Below, piece after piece: positions 9,707 through 19,068 of a stretch of DNA of 64,000 nucleotides. Position 1 is the first letter of the stretch. Each line of letters opens with the position of its first letter. The stretch lies in assembly GCA_013821265.1 (NCBI GenBank), contig JACDHD010000003.1:1-64000 (forward strand), read 5' to 3'. A program made the translations under genes and the position numbers. Below the pieces are notes generated by a model, which saw nothing but the letters and a program-made list of their open reading frames with translations, was not told where the DNA came from and did not search any database. Origin of the DNA: Parachlamydiaceae bacterium (lineage in GTDB: Bacteria; Chlamydiota; Chlamydiia; Chlamydiales; Parachlamydiaceae).

Positions 9707-10936
9707 TTACCTGGAGGCTTTTTGGCGGCCATGACGCTTTTTGGCGCGCTCTGCAACCAAGATCTCTTTCAACGTATCCACCACACGCTTCACATCTGCA
9801 TCTGTCAAGCCAGGATATAAGGGCAACGAAAGCGCTTGCGCGTAGTACGCCTCCATATTTGGAAAGTACGCGCTAATGTCCCCACACTGCTTTTGGAAAA
9901 GAGGATGTTTGTACAGGGGAATATAATGCACCTGTGAACCAATTCCAAAGGATTTCAATTTGGCAATAACTTGATTCCTGGTTGTATTGTAGGCAGTGAA
10001 GTCGATTTGCACAACACAGAGATGAAACGCTGTATCTGCATCAAACTGTGCCGTAAACAACTTTAAGTCCGGCATTCCCGCTAAATAACGGCGATAGGCA
10101 GACATTAACTCACGTCTTTTGCTAATAAAATCATCGATCCGACGCAGCTGTGACAGCCCTAAAGCAGCTTGAAATTCTGTTACATTGTAATTGCCCGCCA
10201 TCTCAACAACTTCATAATATCCATCGTAGCACTGCTCTAATGGCGCTTCCAGATAAGCAGGCTCTCTCTCTATCCCATTGTTTCTGTAACGCTTTAGGCG
10301 ATGGTAAAGTTCGGGATCATTCGTCGTCACCATCCCGCCTTCTCCCATTGTGATCGTTTTGGCAGGATGAAAACTAAACATGGTCATATCGCTCCACGCA
10401 CAGCTACCAACCTTTTGCCCATCTTGGTAACAGGAACCTATCGCATGAGCGGCATCTTCAATAATGATGGTATCGGGATTGCGAATGCTTACGTTTAGCT
10501 TCTGCATATCCACAGGTATGCCAGAAAAATGAACAGGCATAATGGCGGTTTGTCCTCGCGAAGCGTTAATACCATTTAATGCATCTTCCATTTGATTGAG
10601 ATCCATGTTCCCAGTAGAACGATCGATGTCGACAAAAATCGGAGTCGCCCCTAAACGCATGCCAGCCGTTGCTGTTGCCACAAATGTGTTAGGAGATGTA
10701 ATCAGACGATCGTGTGGACCCATTTTGGCTGCATGACAAGCAGCAAATAAAGCAGCTGTGCCACTATTAAAAGCCACTGCATAGGTCACATTACAGTATT
10801 GAGCCATCGCTTGTTCGAATGCATCGACGAAGGGACCGCGTGTCACTATGGAACTTCTTAAGGCATAACCCACTTCTTGGATGTCTGCTTCATTGATTGA
10901 TTGGAGAGCATAGGGTAGAAAGGAATCAGATTGCAT
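9707..10936 (-). CDS. DegT/DnrJ/EryC1/StrS aminotransferase, PseC-like
   Basis: PLP-dependent aminotransferase of nucleotide-sugar biosynthesis, 409 residues. The pyridoxal lysine is K193 in FSFHPAKTITMGEGG, the PLP-ring aspartate is D161 in IIEDAAHAIG, and NSGTAALF (58-65) begins the cofactor-binding region. The N-terminal pattern (LPYALQSINEADI, then VTRGP) is close to PseC, which aminates a 4-keto-6-deoxy UDP-sugar in the pseudaminic acid pathway. ArnB/WecE-like enzymes are alternatives, and no other pathway gene is in the window. The last residues (KKRHGRQKASR) are basic. It is a single-gene unit on the minus strand. Confidence 0.88.
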   Translation of the reverse strand: MQSDSFLPYALQSINEADIQEVGYALRSSIVTRGPFVDAFEQAMAQYCNVTYAVAFNSGTAALFAACHAAKMGPHDRLITSPNTFVATATAGMRLGATPIFVDIDRSTGNMDLNQMEDALNGINASRGQTAIMPVHFSGIPVDMQKLNVSIRNPDTIIIEDAAHAIGSCYQDGQKVGSCAWSDMTMFSFHPAKTITMGEGGMVTTNDPELYHRLKRYRNNGIEREPAYLEAPLEQCYDGYYEVVEMAGNYNVTEFQAALGLSQLRRIDDFISKRRELMSAYRRYLAGMPDLKLFTAQFDADTAFHLCVVQIDFTAYNTTRNQVIAKLKSFGIGSQVHYIPLYKHPLFQKQCGDISAYFPNMEAYYAQALSLPLYPGLTDADVKRVVDTLKEILVAERAKKRHGRQKASR

Positions 10937-11044
10937 AGCGCCATCATTGGTTAGTTTAGTCCCTAATGATGGCGTCTCGCACCCTCTATGTCAAGCACAA
11001 AGGACGTTGATTATTGTCCATACACCATGTCAATGAACGTATAG

Positions 11045-11764
11045 TTATTCCAATTCCTCAATTGTATATTCCCCATCGGGAATGAGAGATAAATCAATAA
11101 AAGTGATCTCTCCTACTCCTTCATACGTACAAAATAAGCCTTCGCGTAGCACTTGTCGTTTTTCCAGAATCAACATCACGAAAGAATAGGCCTCTGGAGT
11201 ACCAATATTTTTAAAGATCAACGCAAGTTGCCCGACTTTGTATGGCAGCTTAGTATCAGCGGACACTTCGGCCAAAAGCCACGTAGAACCATCCACCAAC
11301 GTAATTAATGGATGCGTGACCACTTTTTGATCTCTTACCCAACGGATCTTTTCGATTTTTGCAATCACATACTCAGCTGTTTCTGATATATAATTCGGCC
11401 ATGTTTGCGCTGTTTCGCGAAAATCCCCTTGCAGCTGTCCCTCTTTCCATTTTCCTATGCGAAATCCTTGGAAATAATAATTATAATAGTAGACTTGTTG
11501 TGCTTTTTCTCCTTTCTTCCATTTAAGAACAGAGGACATCTTTTGATCGCCAGTGTACGCTTGAAGAAAAGCTGCATCCAGAACCAACCCACCCTGCATC
11601 CAAAGAGGTTGCACGTCATCGCTGGCAGGCATACAATAAATGCCATCCGGTTCTCGAATCACAGTCTTAATTGTATACGCCTCAGCTTTAGGCGTTGTCT
11701 GCACCACTGCAGGTAAAGAGTTCACCATACCGATCGCAAATAAGCACAAAATAAATTTAAACAT
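11045..11764 (-). CDS. Exported protein of unknown function
   Basis: A 239-residue protein starting with a probable Sec signal peptide (FKFILCLFAIGMVNSLPAVV) and no further membrane segment. The rest is Tyr/Trp-rich (YYYNYYFQGFRIGKW, LITLVDGSTWLLAEV) and looks beta-rich. I do not recognise a family. The phrase YGSTWLL-type pattern is loosely shared with chlamydial exported proteins, but I cannot claim homology. It is flanked on its start side by a 586-base repeat region and is probably transcribed alone. Confidence 0.7.
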   Translation of the reverse strand: MFKFILCLFAIGMVNSLPAVVQTTPKAEAYTIKTVIREPDGIYCMPASDDVQPLWMQGGLVLDAAFLQAYTGDQKMSSVLKWKKGEKAQQVYYYNYYFQGFRIGKWKEGQLQGDFRETAQTWPNYISETAEYVIAKIEKIRWVRDQKVVTHPLITLVDGSTWLLAEVSADTKLPYKVGQLALIFKNIGTPEAYSFVMLILEKRQVLREGLFCTYEGVGEITFIDLSLIPDGEYTIEELE

Positions 11765-11860
11765 TTATGATCCTTTAATATTTTTTAAGTTATTGAAGAA
11801 TTTTAATACATTTAGTACATAACACAAAGAAAAAAATCACGATTTATAATTTTATAGTAA

Positions 11861-12215
11861 TTTAAGCTTGAATCGCCCTAAAGGGCTCAGCCCTTCGGTT
11901 ACGGTTTTTCCACAGTTCCCTTCGGTCACTGTGGGCTATTATTGTGAGGCGTCCTCGCTTTGCTCGGACTTTAGCAAGTAGTGTACGTCCTTAAAAAGTT
12001 ATGGCAGCGTATATTAAAGTAGCAAGGCCGTCCCGACCTTGACAACCAGGTCGGGACGACCTGGCTACTATATCGCAATGACTTTTCAAGGACTTACCAA
12101 GTAGTTCTATATCTGCGAAGCACTTGATCAACAAGGACATTTGCTACTAGAGCTTGAGCGCAGCGAGAGCGACTCTCATTATAGCCCACAGTGACCGAAG
12201 GGAATTGTGGGAAAG
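11861..12215. repeat. Composite inverted-repeat region
   Basis: The gap 11765-12350 holds no convincing gene. Outer arms CCACAGTTCCCTTCGGTCAC (11915 onward) and the complement near 12185-12211 bracket a palindrome of the GTCCCGG type (12019-12070, arms TAGCAAGGCCGTCCCGAC-like and ACCAGGTCGGGACGACC). A further word, CTTGAATCGCCCTAAAGGGC (11868-11887), is shared with 4.7 kb and 24.6 kb. A 73-codon open frame on the minus strand within it encodes repeat sequence and is not accepted as a gene. Confidence 0.75.
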
Positions 12216-12350
12216 ATCGGAGAAAATAAAAGAGCTCCTTAGAGTGACTCAAGGCTTTAATTAACTCATATAACCTGTGTACAAGTTCGAAATCCAAGCT
12301 TGTCATAATCACCACTACAATTTATGATCCGCTATAACCACTGAGGAACG

Positions 12351-13082
12351 ATGTCGATAGGAAAATTACTGCTATGCTTATGCTTATTTGTGTGCTCACA
12401 TATATATGGAGATAATGTTTTATCCCTGCGAGACAATTTAAAGCGAGCACATAAAGGCGATTTCATCGTCACCCTACAAAACAAAAACTACACTCTGCTG
12501 CATATATACGATCTGAACGACAACGAAATGGTTCTAGAAGAAGTGACCGTTCCAGCTGCACGTCTTTCCCGCCTTCCAATATGGCGTGAGTGGCTTAGCC
12601 AAAATGCACCTGGTCACACCTGCTGGGTTCTATCTCACATTAACCTCAATAACGGACAGCTGCAATCAAGTTATTCCGTCTCACAACGCGTGTGGCTAGA
12701 CATTTCCCAAACCAGCAATTTTCTGCCTGTCCTACTTAACCTAAAATTGCAACAGATCCCTCACAATGAACGACAAAAAATAGGATCAACTCCCAATGGA
12801 AGTGATCGTAGACCCCTATGGCAACCCAAAATGGTTGTCGAAGGACAGCAAATTCAAAACGTCGCATTTTCTGCATGGCGCACCAGATGGCCTAGAGACA
12901 ACAGCCCGTTATCCGGTAAGTTGATCGAAGTGTATGTCCCTGAAGAAAATGATAAATACCCTTCCTACTTCCCCTACTGGCTTCAGGTAAAAGGAATGTC
13001 CGGCAGCAAAGCCACAATCCATGTCGTGGATTCAGGGAGCAAGATGGTTTCACCGGCTCCCCCCATTCCTATCAAAAATTGA
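12351..13082 (+). CDS. Exported protein of unknown function upstream of lepB
   Basis: A 243-residue protein with a clear signal peptide (IGKLLLCLCLFVCSHIYG, cleavage likely near residue 20) and no other membrane segment, so probably periplasmic or outer-membrane associated. The mature part begins with an Asn/Asp-rich region; the C-terminus ends in a Pro-rich tail (APPIPIKN). GAGGAA lies 4 bases ahead of the ATG, a good ribosome site. It precedes lepB by 63 bases on the same strand and may share its transcript; as an exported protein it could be a LepB substrate like any other. Family not recognised. Confidence 0.75.
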   Translation: MSIGKLLLCLCLFVCSHIYGDNVLSLRDNLKRAHKGDFIVTLQNKNYTLLHIYDLNDNEMVLEEVTVPAARLSRLPIWREWLSQNAPGHTCWVLSHINLNNGQLQSSYSVSQRVWLDISQTSNFLPVLLNLKLQQIPHNERQKIGSTPNGSDRRPLWQPKMVVEGQQIQNVAFSAWRTRWPRDNSPLSGKLIEVYVPEENDKYPSYFPYWLQVKGMSGSKATIHVVDSGSKMVSPAPPIPIKN

Positions 13083-13145
13083 ATCGTCAAAAGCAGTAAT
13101 TCTGTATACTGACTTTTTGTAACTTGTAACCCCCTTGAACTTACC

Positions 13146-15038
13146 ATGATTTTTAACCGCCTCTTTTCTCTACGCAAATCACGCCATGTTCTACAAAATA
13201 GCTACACAAGTTATCAAAAGAAAGGCAGTAAATTATCTCCTGAACTGCGCCAATCCCTAGAAAATCAACTGCTTCAACTCGAAAAGTCCTTGGACAACAA
13301 CGATCGCACCGCAGCGGATGCTCAGGCGCGCACCTTAGAAACCTTTTGCCACACCCATTTTAAGAAAACATTTTTTGATTTCGGGTTTGAACTAGCATTC
13401 GCCCTCGTGTTAGCTCTAGCGGTAGCGACAGTGATCCGTTCCATGTGGTTCGAGCCCTACGAAATCCCTACAGGTTCGATGCGTCCTACATTCCGTGAAC
13501 AGGACCATCTAACTGTCTCCAAGTTGACTTTCGGAATTAACATTCCTCTAGAAACTAAACACTTTTATTTTGACCCCAATTCCGTCCAACGTTCCAGCAT
13601 TGGAATTTTTTCCGGAGCCAATATCCCCTTCATCGATAGCGACACAACCTATTTTTGGGTGATCCCCTATAAAAAACGTTACATCAAACGCAACATCGCG
13701 AAACCGGGTGACTCTGTCTATTTTTATGGTGGCAAAGTTTATGCTGTCGACTCCGAAGGCCATCTTATCACCGACCTCCTAGAAGCACCTTGGATGAAAC
13801 ATTTAGAACATGTGCCCTTTCTCTCCTTTGATGGACGACCCAGCATGTCCAAAAACAACGAGATCCTCTTCAACCAAATGAATATGCCTGTAGGACGCTT
13901 GTCGCTCTCTTCAAATGGCTCAGCACTCGTTGGAGAGGTCTTTAATGGCAAAGAATGGATTAAAGATCTACCTGATGCGCAAAAGAGTCCACATGATCAA
14001 ATCCAAACCTACAGCGATCTGTGGGGCATGCGCAACTACGCAATGGCTCGCCTTCTTACAAAAGCTCAACTCGACACGGAATCCCTAGCACAAATCAAGG
14101 ACCAAGAAGAAGCACCCCTATACCTAGAACTGCGTCACAACCCTAACTTGGTCTACCCTAAACCCAGAATTCAACAAGGCACACGCGGCCTAGCTGTCAT
14201 GCTCACACCCTACACAACGATCATCCCCCTCCAACAACATCACTTGGACGCCTTAATGAATCAGATGTACACAGCTCGCTTCGTCGTCAAAGAGGGACTC
14301 ATAGCTCGCTATAGCGTTGAAGGGACTCACCTAAGCCCAAACAATCCACGCATCACAGGTGTCCCCGATGGCACCTACGAATTCTACTTCGGAAAAGCAG
14401 AAAAAATCGGATGGGCCGGCGTCGCATCAACTGTACCTCAAAACTCCCCTCTCTATAGCCACGACCCGCTCAACATACAAAAATGGTTCAACCTAGGCAT
14501 TGAACTCGACACCGCTTTTTCGCCCTCAAAAGACCGTATAGGACCATTCCCACGACGCTACGCCTACTTCAGAAATGGCGATCTCTACCTACTCGGAGCT
14601 CCCATCTTAACAAAGGATGACCCCACCCTCGTATCGTTTGAAAAAGATGAACTTTCCCGTCAGGAACAATCTTCGACCACACGGCCCTACATTGCTTTCA
14701 AAGACTATGGTCCCCCTCTCAAAGCCGACGGAACCCCCGACATCAACTTCATACGTACCTTCGGAGTCCACATCCCCGAAAAAAATTACCTCATGCTCGG
14801 CGACAACCACGCAATGAGCTCCGACAGCCGTGAATTCGGTTTCGTCCCCGAAGACAACCTCCAAGGCGCTCCCAGCCTAATCTTCTGGCCCCCAGGCGAA
14901 CGCCTAGGCACCCCCGCACAAAAACCCTATCCGATTTTTACCTTCCCCCGCCTTCTCATCTGGCTTCTAGCTTCCATTATTGCCCTCATCTGGTACTGGT
15001 TTCATCTACGTCATATGAATCGTCGTATTGTTTTTTGA
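13146..15038 (+). CDS. lepB: Signal peptidase I, long chlamydial form
   Basis: Type I signal peptidase that removes Sec signal peptides at the outer face of the inner membrane. It has 630 residues, about twice the usual length. A hydrophobic anchor (about 83-98) precedes the catalytic serine S111 in PTGSMRPTF; the general-base lysine is K181 in YIKRNIAKPGD; the box E motif LGDNHAMSSDSREFGFV lies near residue 551. About 370 residues separate the lysine from box E, where other enzymes have far fewer. A second membrane helix is near the C-terminus (RLLIWLLASIIALIWYWF). The long form matches the chlamydial enzyme as I know it, as does proximity to ileS. Confidence 0.95.
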   Translation: MIFNRLFSLRKSRHVLQNSYTSYQKKGSKLSPELRQSLENQLLQLEKSLDNNDRTAADAQARTLETFCHTHFKKTFFDFGFELAFALVLALAVATVIRSMWFEPYEIPTGSMRPTFREQDHLTVSKLTFGINIPLETKHFYFDPNSVQRSSIGIFSGANIPFIDSDTTYFWVIPYKKRYIKRNIAKPGDSVYFYGGKVYAVDSEGHLITDLLEAPWMKHLEHVPFLSFDGRPSMSKNNEILFNQMNMPVGRLSLSSNGSALVGEVFNGKEWIKDLPDAQKSPHDQIQTYSDLWGMRNYAMARLLTKAQLDTESLAQIKDQEEAPLYLELRHNPNLVYPKPRIQQGTRGLAVMLTPYTTIIPLQQHHLDALMNQMYTARFVVKEGLIARYSVEGTHLSPNNPRITGVPDGTYEFYFGKAEKIGWAGVASTVPQNSPLYSHDPLNIQKWFNLGIELDTAFSPSKDRIGPFPRRYAYFRNGDLYLLGAPILTKDDPTLVSFEKDELSRQEQSSTTRPYIAFKDYGPPLKADGTPDINFIRTFGVHIPEKNYLMLGDNHAMSSDSREFGFVPEDNLQGAPSLIFWPPGERLGTPAQKPYPIFTFPRLLIWLLASIIALIWYWFHLRHMNRRIVF

Positions 15039-15041
15039 AAA

Positions 15042-15648
15042 AAGGGGCTCTGCCCCTTTACCCCGCAAGAGGGCTTGCACCCTCTTGACTCCCTTTGTAG
15101 TTGTTAAACAAGCTCGTAGATATCCGCAATACAAGATCAAAAAGAGTTTTCTTGCTTCGCAAAAACCTCTTTTTAATTTGATTGAAGATAGCTACATTCT
15201 TGCCTCCAAAGAAGTCCAAAAGAATCAACCTCTACAGGTTAATGAAGCAAATTCCTTTCTTCTGAACAATTCAACAAATTTCATCAACATTGATCAAACC
15301 AAAACCAAGGGAATAAATAGCCCCCTAAAGCGATGCTAAGAGGTGGGATAAGGCGAAAAAGTTAAGGTTCTGTGGAAACGACTTTGAACAAAATGAAGGA
15401 AAAAGAAGGAAAAAGAAAAAGAGAGAAAGTGACTTTTCCTTAACCTACAAGAGTTTTTATCCTTTGTCTTCCTTGTTGAGTCAAAGAGATTTTAGTTAAC
15501 TTCAATCAATTGAAAAGAATGATTCTGCTTAGCAGAAAGCATCCTTTTTTAATCTTGAATGAAGATACCTAAGAGCTTTTTTAATCCCACTACAAAGGGA
15601 GTCAAGAGGGTGCAAGCCCTCTTGCGGGGTAAAGGGGCAGAGCCCCTT
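15042..15648. repeat. Perfect 60-bp inverted repeats in the lepB/ileS gap
   Basis: The arm at 15042-15101 and the arm at 15589-15648 are exact reverse complements over 60 bases and lie 487 bases apart. Each arm contains two small hairpins, GGGGCTCTGCCCC and GAGGGCTTGCACCCTC. The interior is AT-rich with no convincing gene. The left arm begins directly after the lepB stop codon and the right arm is 17 bases before the ileS stop. The hairpins followed by TTT could terminate transcription from both sides. The exact identity of the arms suggests recent origin or gene conversion. Confidence 0.93.
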
Positions 15649-15665
15649 CCTGCTCTTTTTTTCTT

Positions 15666-18600
15666 TTAGGCCTTTTGCAGTGCAATGACAGCTAACTCAC
15701 CATTTAGATCCCATTCGGTACCGTCGCAAGGACCGAAGTTTATCGAAGTTGACAGAACTTCGCCGGTTATGAAGTCGCCATAGTGTTGCCAGCATTCTTT
15801 GACGCGATTTGTGGTCTGCATTGTAATGTTGACACGGTCGCTGACAGCAAAGTCGGCTTCGCGGCGCATCGTGTTGATTTTGTTGACGATTTCGCGCGCT
15901 AGCCCCTCAAGGAGAAGTTCATCCGTAAGGGCTGTGTCAAGGGCAACAGTGATGTGGCCGGAGTTAGCGGCGATTCTGCCTTCGTGCACTTCGCGTTCTA
16001 CTTGGACATCTTCTGGTGTCAGAACAAAACTTTCGCCCTCTGCGGAGATCGTTAAATCTTTGCCTTCTAGAAGTGTTGTGAGCTGCTGTTGATTGAAGTT
16101 GTCAATTACTGTTTGCACAGCACGCATCATTTTCCCAACCTTTTTTCCAAGAGTGCGGAAGTTGGGTTTTGCTTTAAGAGCAACAAACGCTGATTCATCA
16201 GCAACGCATTCGATTTGCTTCACGTTGAGCTCTTCAGCAATTAGATGCTGCTGATCGCGTAGAAAGTGCAAAATGCGTTCATCAGCAGAAGCAATATGGG
16301 CTGTAGCAAGCGGTTGACGCACCTTTAGTTTGTGTTCCTTGCGCAAGGAATGACCTAGATTTACTGCAGTTTGAACGACTTCCATTGCAGCCTCTAGTTC
16401 CTCGTCACGGCTATCTGGATGGTATGCAGGATAGTCGCACAAGTGTACAGATTCAGGCATTGTTGCTGTGCGCAGATTTTGGTACATCGCTTCGCTAATA
16501 AAGGGAACGAATGGAGCTGCAATTTTGGTTAGATCGAGAAGCACTCGGTAAAGCGTTGTGAAGGCTTGATCGCGATCAGGACTTTCCTGATCGTTCCAGA
16601 AGCGACGTCTTGATCGTCGGATGTACCAGTTTGTCAATTGGTCAACAACTCCAACAAATGGCTCGACAGCACGACTGAGATCATAGTCATCCATTCCCGA
16701 TTCCACTTCATGGATCAATTTATTCAGTACCGATAGAATCCATCGATCGATCACAGCTTCTGGTTTTGTTTTCCATGCAATGACCGCATCATTCGGTTTC
16801 CAGTTGTAGATACGCGCATATGTAATAAAGAAGCTGTATGCGTTCCACCAAGGAATTAAAATCTGGCGCAACACAAGCTCGACACCTGATTCTGAGAAGC
16901 GAAGATCGTCTGCACGTACTGCAGGACTATGCATCATGTATAAACGGATTGCATCTGCTCCGTATTGATGCACCACTTTGAGTGGATCTGGGTAGTTACG
17001 TAACCTTTTGGACATCTTGTTGCCATCTTCAGCCAAAATGATGCCATTCACAATCACGTTTTTAAATGCAGGTTTATTGAATAGAGCCGTTGATAAAATC
17101 GTTAACGTATAAAACCATCCACGCGTTTGATCCAATCCCTCTGCAATGAAGTCTGCAGGAAAGTTTTCTTCAAACACCTTCTGATTTTCAAAAGGATAAT
17201 GTTGCTGTGCATAAGGCATAGAGCCCGATTCAAACCAGCAGTCAAACACTTCAGGAATACGTGTAAACTGTTTTCCGTTTCTTTCGAAGGGAAGTCCGTC
17301 AATAAAATGGCGATGCAAATCTGTGATTTTGGAATCGGTAGCAGCCTCTAATTCGGCAATGCTTCCAATGACGATCAGTTCTCCATCTTCGCTGCGCCAG
17401 ATTGGAATTGGAGTTCCCCAGTAGCGATTGCGACTAATTGCCCAATCGCGAGCTCCTTCAAGCCATTTGCCGAAACGACCAAATTTTATGTGCTCAGGAG
17501 TCCAATGAATTTGGCTATTAGAAGCCAATAGGGCATCCTTAATTTTCTCTACAGCCACAAACCATGTACGCACCGCTTTATAGATCAGTGGGGTATCGGA
17601 ACGCCAGCAGAAGGGATAGCGGTGATGGATGGTTCCGTAGTGCACGACACGGCCTTGCTGCTTTAAGCGGCGTACAAGGTCTTTATCTGCATCTTTGACA
17701 AATTGGCCTTTGTATTCAGGAATTTCAGCTGTAAAGAGACCGTTGTTGTCGACAGGGCAGACTAAACCAATTTTTTCACGCTGAGCTGCATAAAAGTCCA
17801 CTTCTCCAAACGCAGGAGCACAGTGCACTAACCCCGTTCCATCCTCTAAGGAAACAGTACTTTCCATGATGACGCGAAAGTTTCCTTCCTTTGCTAGATA
17901 CGCAAAGTATTCAAAAGGAGGCTGATACCGCTTCCCTGCAAGCTCGGAACCCTTCAGTTCTTTGACAATGGAGTAGTCAGCTTCATTTTTGTAGTAAGTT
18001 GCGAGACGTGATTTTGCAAGAATGTAATGGTTTCCAGTGGCGTGTTCTCTGATCTTTACGTAGTCAATGTCTGGTCCAGCCATCACAGCTAAGTTTGAAA
18101 CCAATGTCCACGGAGTCGTCGTCCATATAAGCAACGCTGTATCAGGCTCATCCAGCAAAGGCATCGTAAGAGTTAAGGAAGGATCATCAACTTCCTTGTA
18201 GTTCTCACCTGCTTCAAAGTTGGACAGAGGCGTTCCCAGCTTAGCCGAAAACGGCATCACTTTATACCCTTCGTAGACCAACCCCTTGTCATAAAGCTGC
18301 TTAAACACCCACCAGACAGACTCCATGAAAGGGCGATCCATCGTGCGATAGATATTGGAAAAATCGACCCAACGGCCCATGCGATTGACGATCGATTCCC
18401 ACTCTTCAGTGTATCTTAAAACAATTTTTCGGCACTCTTCATTAAAATTGGCAATTCCAAATTCTTCAATGGATCCTGCTCCAGACAGATTGTGAGCTTT
18501 CTCAATTTCATTTTCGATCGGCAACCCATGGCAATCCCAACCAAAGCGGCGCGGCACACAAAAACCTTTCATCGTTTTGTAGCGGGGCACAACGTCTTTA

Positions 18601-18803
18601 ATGGTTCCTGCTAAAAGGTGGCCGTAATGCGGCAAGCCTGTTGCAAATGGAGGACCATCATAAAAGGTAAAAAGCGGATTATTTTTACGTTCATCAATGG
18701 AACGTTCGAACATCCGATTTTCCAACCAAAATTGGAGGATTCTCTGCTCGCGTGCATCGAAAGATTCATTCAAGATTTCATCAAACATAATCTGTCCATT
18801 CAT
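15666..18803 (-). CDS. ileS: Isoleucyl-tRNA synthetase, eukaryote-like type
   Basis: Charges tRNA-Ile; class I synthetase of 1045 residues. The HIGH motif appears as HYGH in GLPHYGHLLAG near residue 57, and the second signature is KMSKR near residue 598, the variant found in eukaryotic and type 2 bacterial IleRS. The editing domain lies between them (GTGLVHCAPAFGEVDFY), and the C-terminal anticodon-binding part lacks the four-cysteine zinc site of the type 1 enzymes. Type 2 enzymes are generally less sensitive to mupirocin. The start is either the ATG at 18803 or the ATG at 18788; the second has a GGA-type site ahead of it. It converges with lepB. Confidence 0.97.
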   Translation of the reverse strand: MNGQIMFDEILNESFDAREQRILQFWLENRMFERSIDERKNNPLFTFYDGPPFATGLPHYGHLLAGTIKDVVPRYKTMKGFCVPRRFGWDCHGLPIENEIEKAHNLSGAGSIEEFGIANFNEECRKIVLRYTEEWESIVNRMGRWVDFSNIYRTMDRPFMESVWWVFKQLYDKGLVYEGYKVMPFSAKLGTPLSNFEAGENYKEVDDPSLTLTMPLLDEPDTALLIWTTTPWTLVSNLAVMAGPDIDYVKIREHATGNHYILAKSRLATYYKNEADYSIVKELKGSELAGKRYQPPFEYFAYLAKEGNFRVIMESTVSLEDGTGLVHCAPAFGEVDFYAAQREKIGLVCPVDNNGLFTAEIPEYKGQFVKDADKDLVRRLKQQGRVVHYGTIHHRYPFCWRSDTPLIYKAVRTWFVAVEKIKDALLASNSQIHWTPEHIKFGRFGKWLEGARDWAISRNRYWGTPIPIWRSEDGELIVIGSIAELEAATDSKITDLHRHFIDGLPFERNGKQFTRIPEVFDCWFESGSMPYAQQHYPFENQKVFEENFPADFIAEGLDQTRGWFYTLTILSTALFNKPAFKNVIVNGIILAEDGNKMSKRLRNYPDPLKVVHQYGADAIRLYMMHSPAVRADDLRFSESGVELVLRQILIPWWNAYSFFITYARIYNWKPNDAVIAWKTKPEAVIDRWILSVLNKLIHEVESGMDDYDLSRAVEPFVGVVDQLTNWYIRRSRRRFWNDQESPDRDQAFTTLYRVLLDLTKIAAPFVPFISEAMYQNLRTATMPESVHLCDYPAYHPDSRDEELEAAMEVVQTAVNLGHSLRKEHKLKVRQPLATAHIASADERILHFLRDQQHLIAEELNVKQIECVADESAFVALKAKPNFRTLGKKVGKMMRAVQTVIDNFNQQQLTTLLEGKDLTISAEGESFVLTPEDVQVEREVHEGRIAANSGHITVALDTALTDELLLEGLAREIVNKINTMRREADFAVSDRVNITMQTTNRVKECWQHYGDFITGEVLSTSINFGPCDGTEWDLNGELAVIALQKA

Positions 18804-18912
18804 TTAAAAAATTACAACAAGGATAATTCATCACTATGTTAATGTCTATGCTTGGAAAATGGATTGTGGAGAAAGTTAAAAAAAACGAAAAAAGTTACTG
18901 CTGATTTTTTTT

Positions 18913-19038
18913 TACCACAGAGACACAGAGAACGCAGAGGAGCACAGAGAGAGCACAAAAATAAGAAAGGAGATTCTTTTGTAAATTGATTCTTCCTCGC
19001 TCTCTGTGCTCCTCTGTGCTCTCTGTGTCTCTGTGGTA
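18913..19038. repeat. TACCACAGAGACACAGAG inverted repeat, copy 2
   Basis: Same arms as copy 1, with a loop of about 45 bases and the same right flank AAAATAAAACGAATACTTT. It lies in the divergent gap between ileS and rsmB. It ends 31 bases before the rsmB start, so any leader transcript of rsmB starting upstream would carry the hairpin. An apparent in-frame extension of rsmB reads through the right arm and is not a real coding start. Confidence 0.9.
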
Positions 19039-19068
19039 AAAATAAAACGAATACTTTTGCATAGAAAT

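Noticed and set aside
12094-12315. Minus-strand open frame of 73 codons
   Set aside because: Its C-terminal half reads repeat sequence that is inverted at 11.9 kb, and there is no convincing ribosome site.
15028-15339. Open frame of 103 codons after lepB
   Set aside because: The N-terminal part encodes the 60-bp inverted arm and the start lies inside lepB; no coding character further on.
19006-19068. 5' extension of the rsmB frame
   Set aside because: The extra 21 residues come from the right arm of the repeat; RsmB homologues begin near the ATG at 19069.
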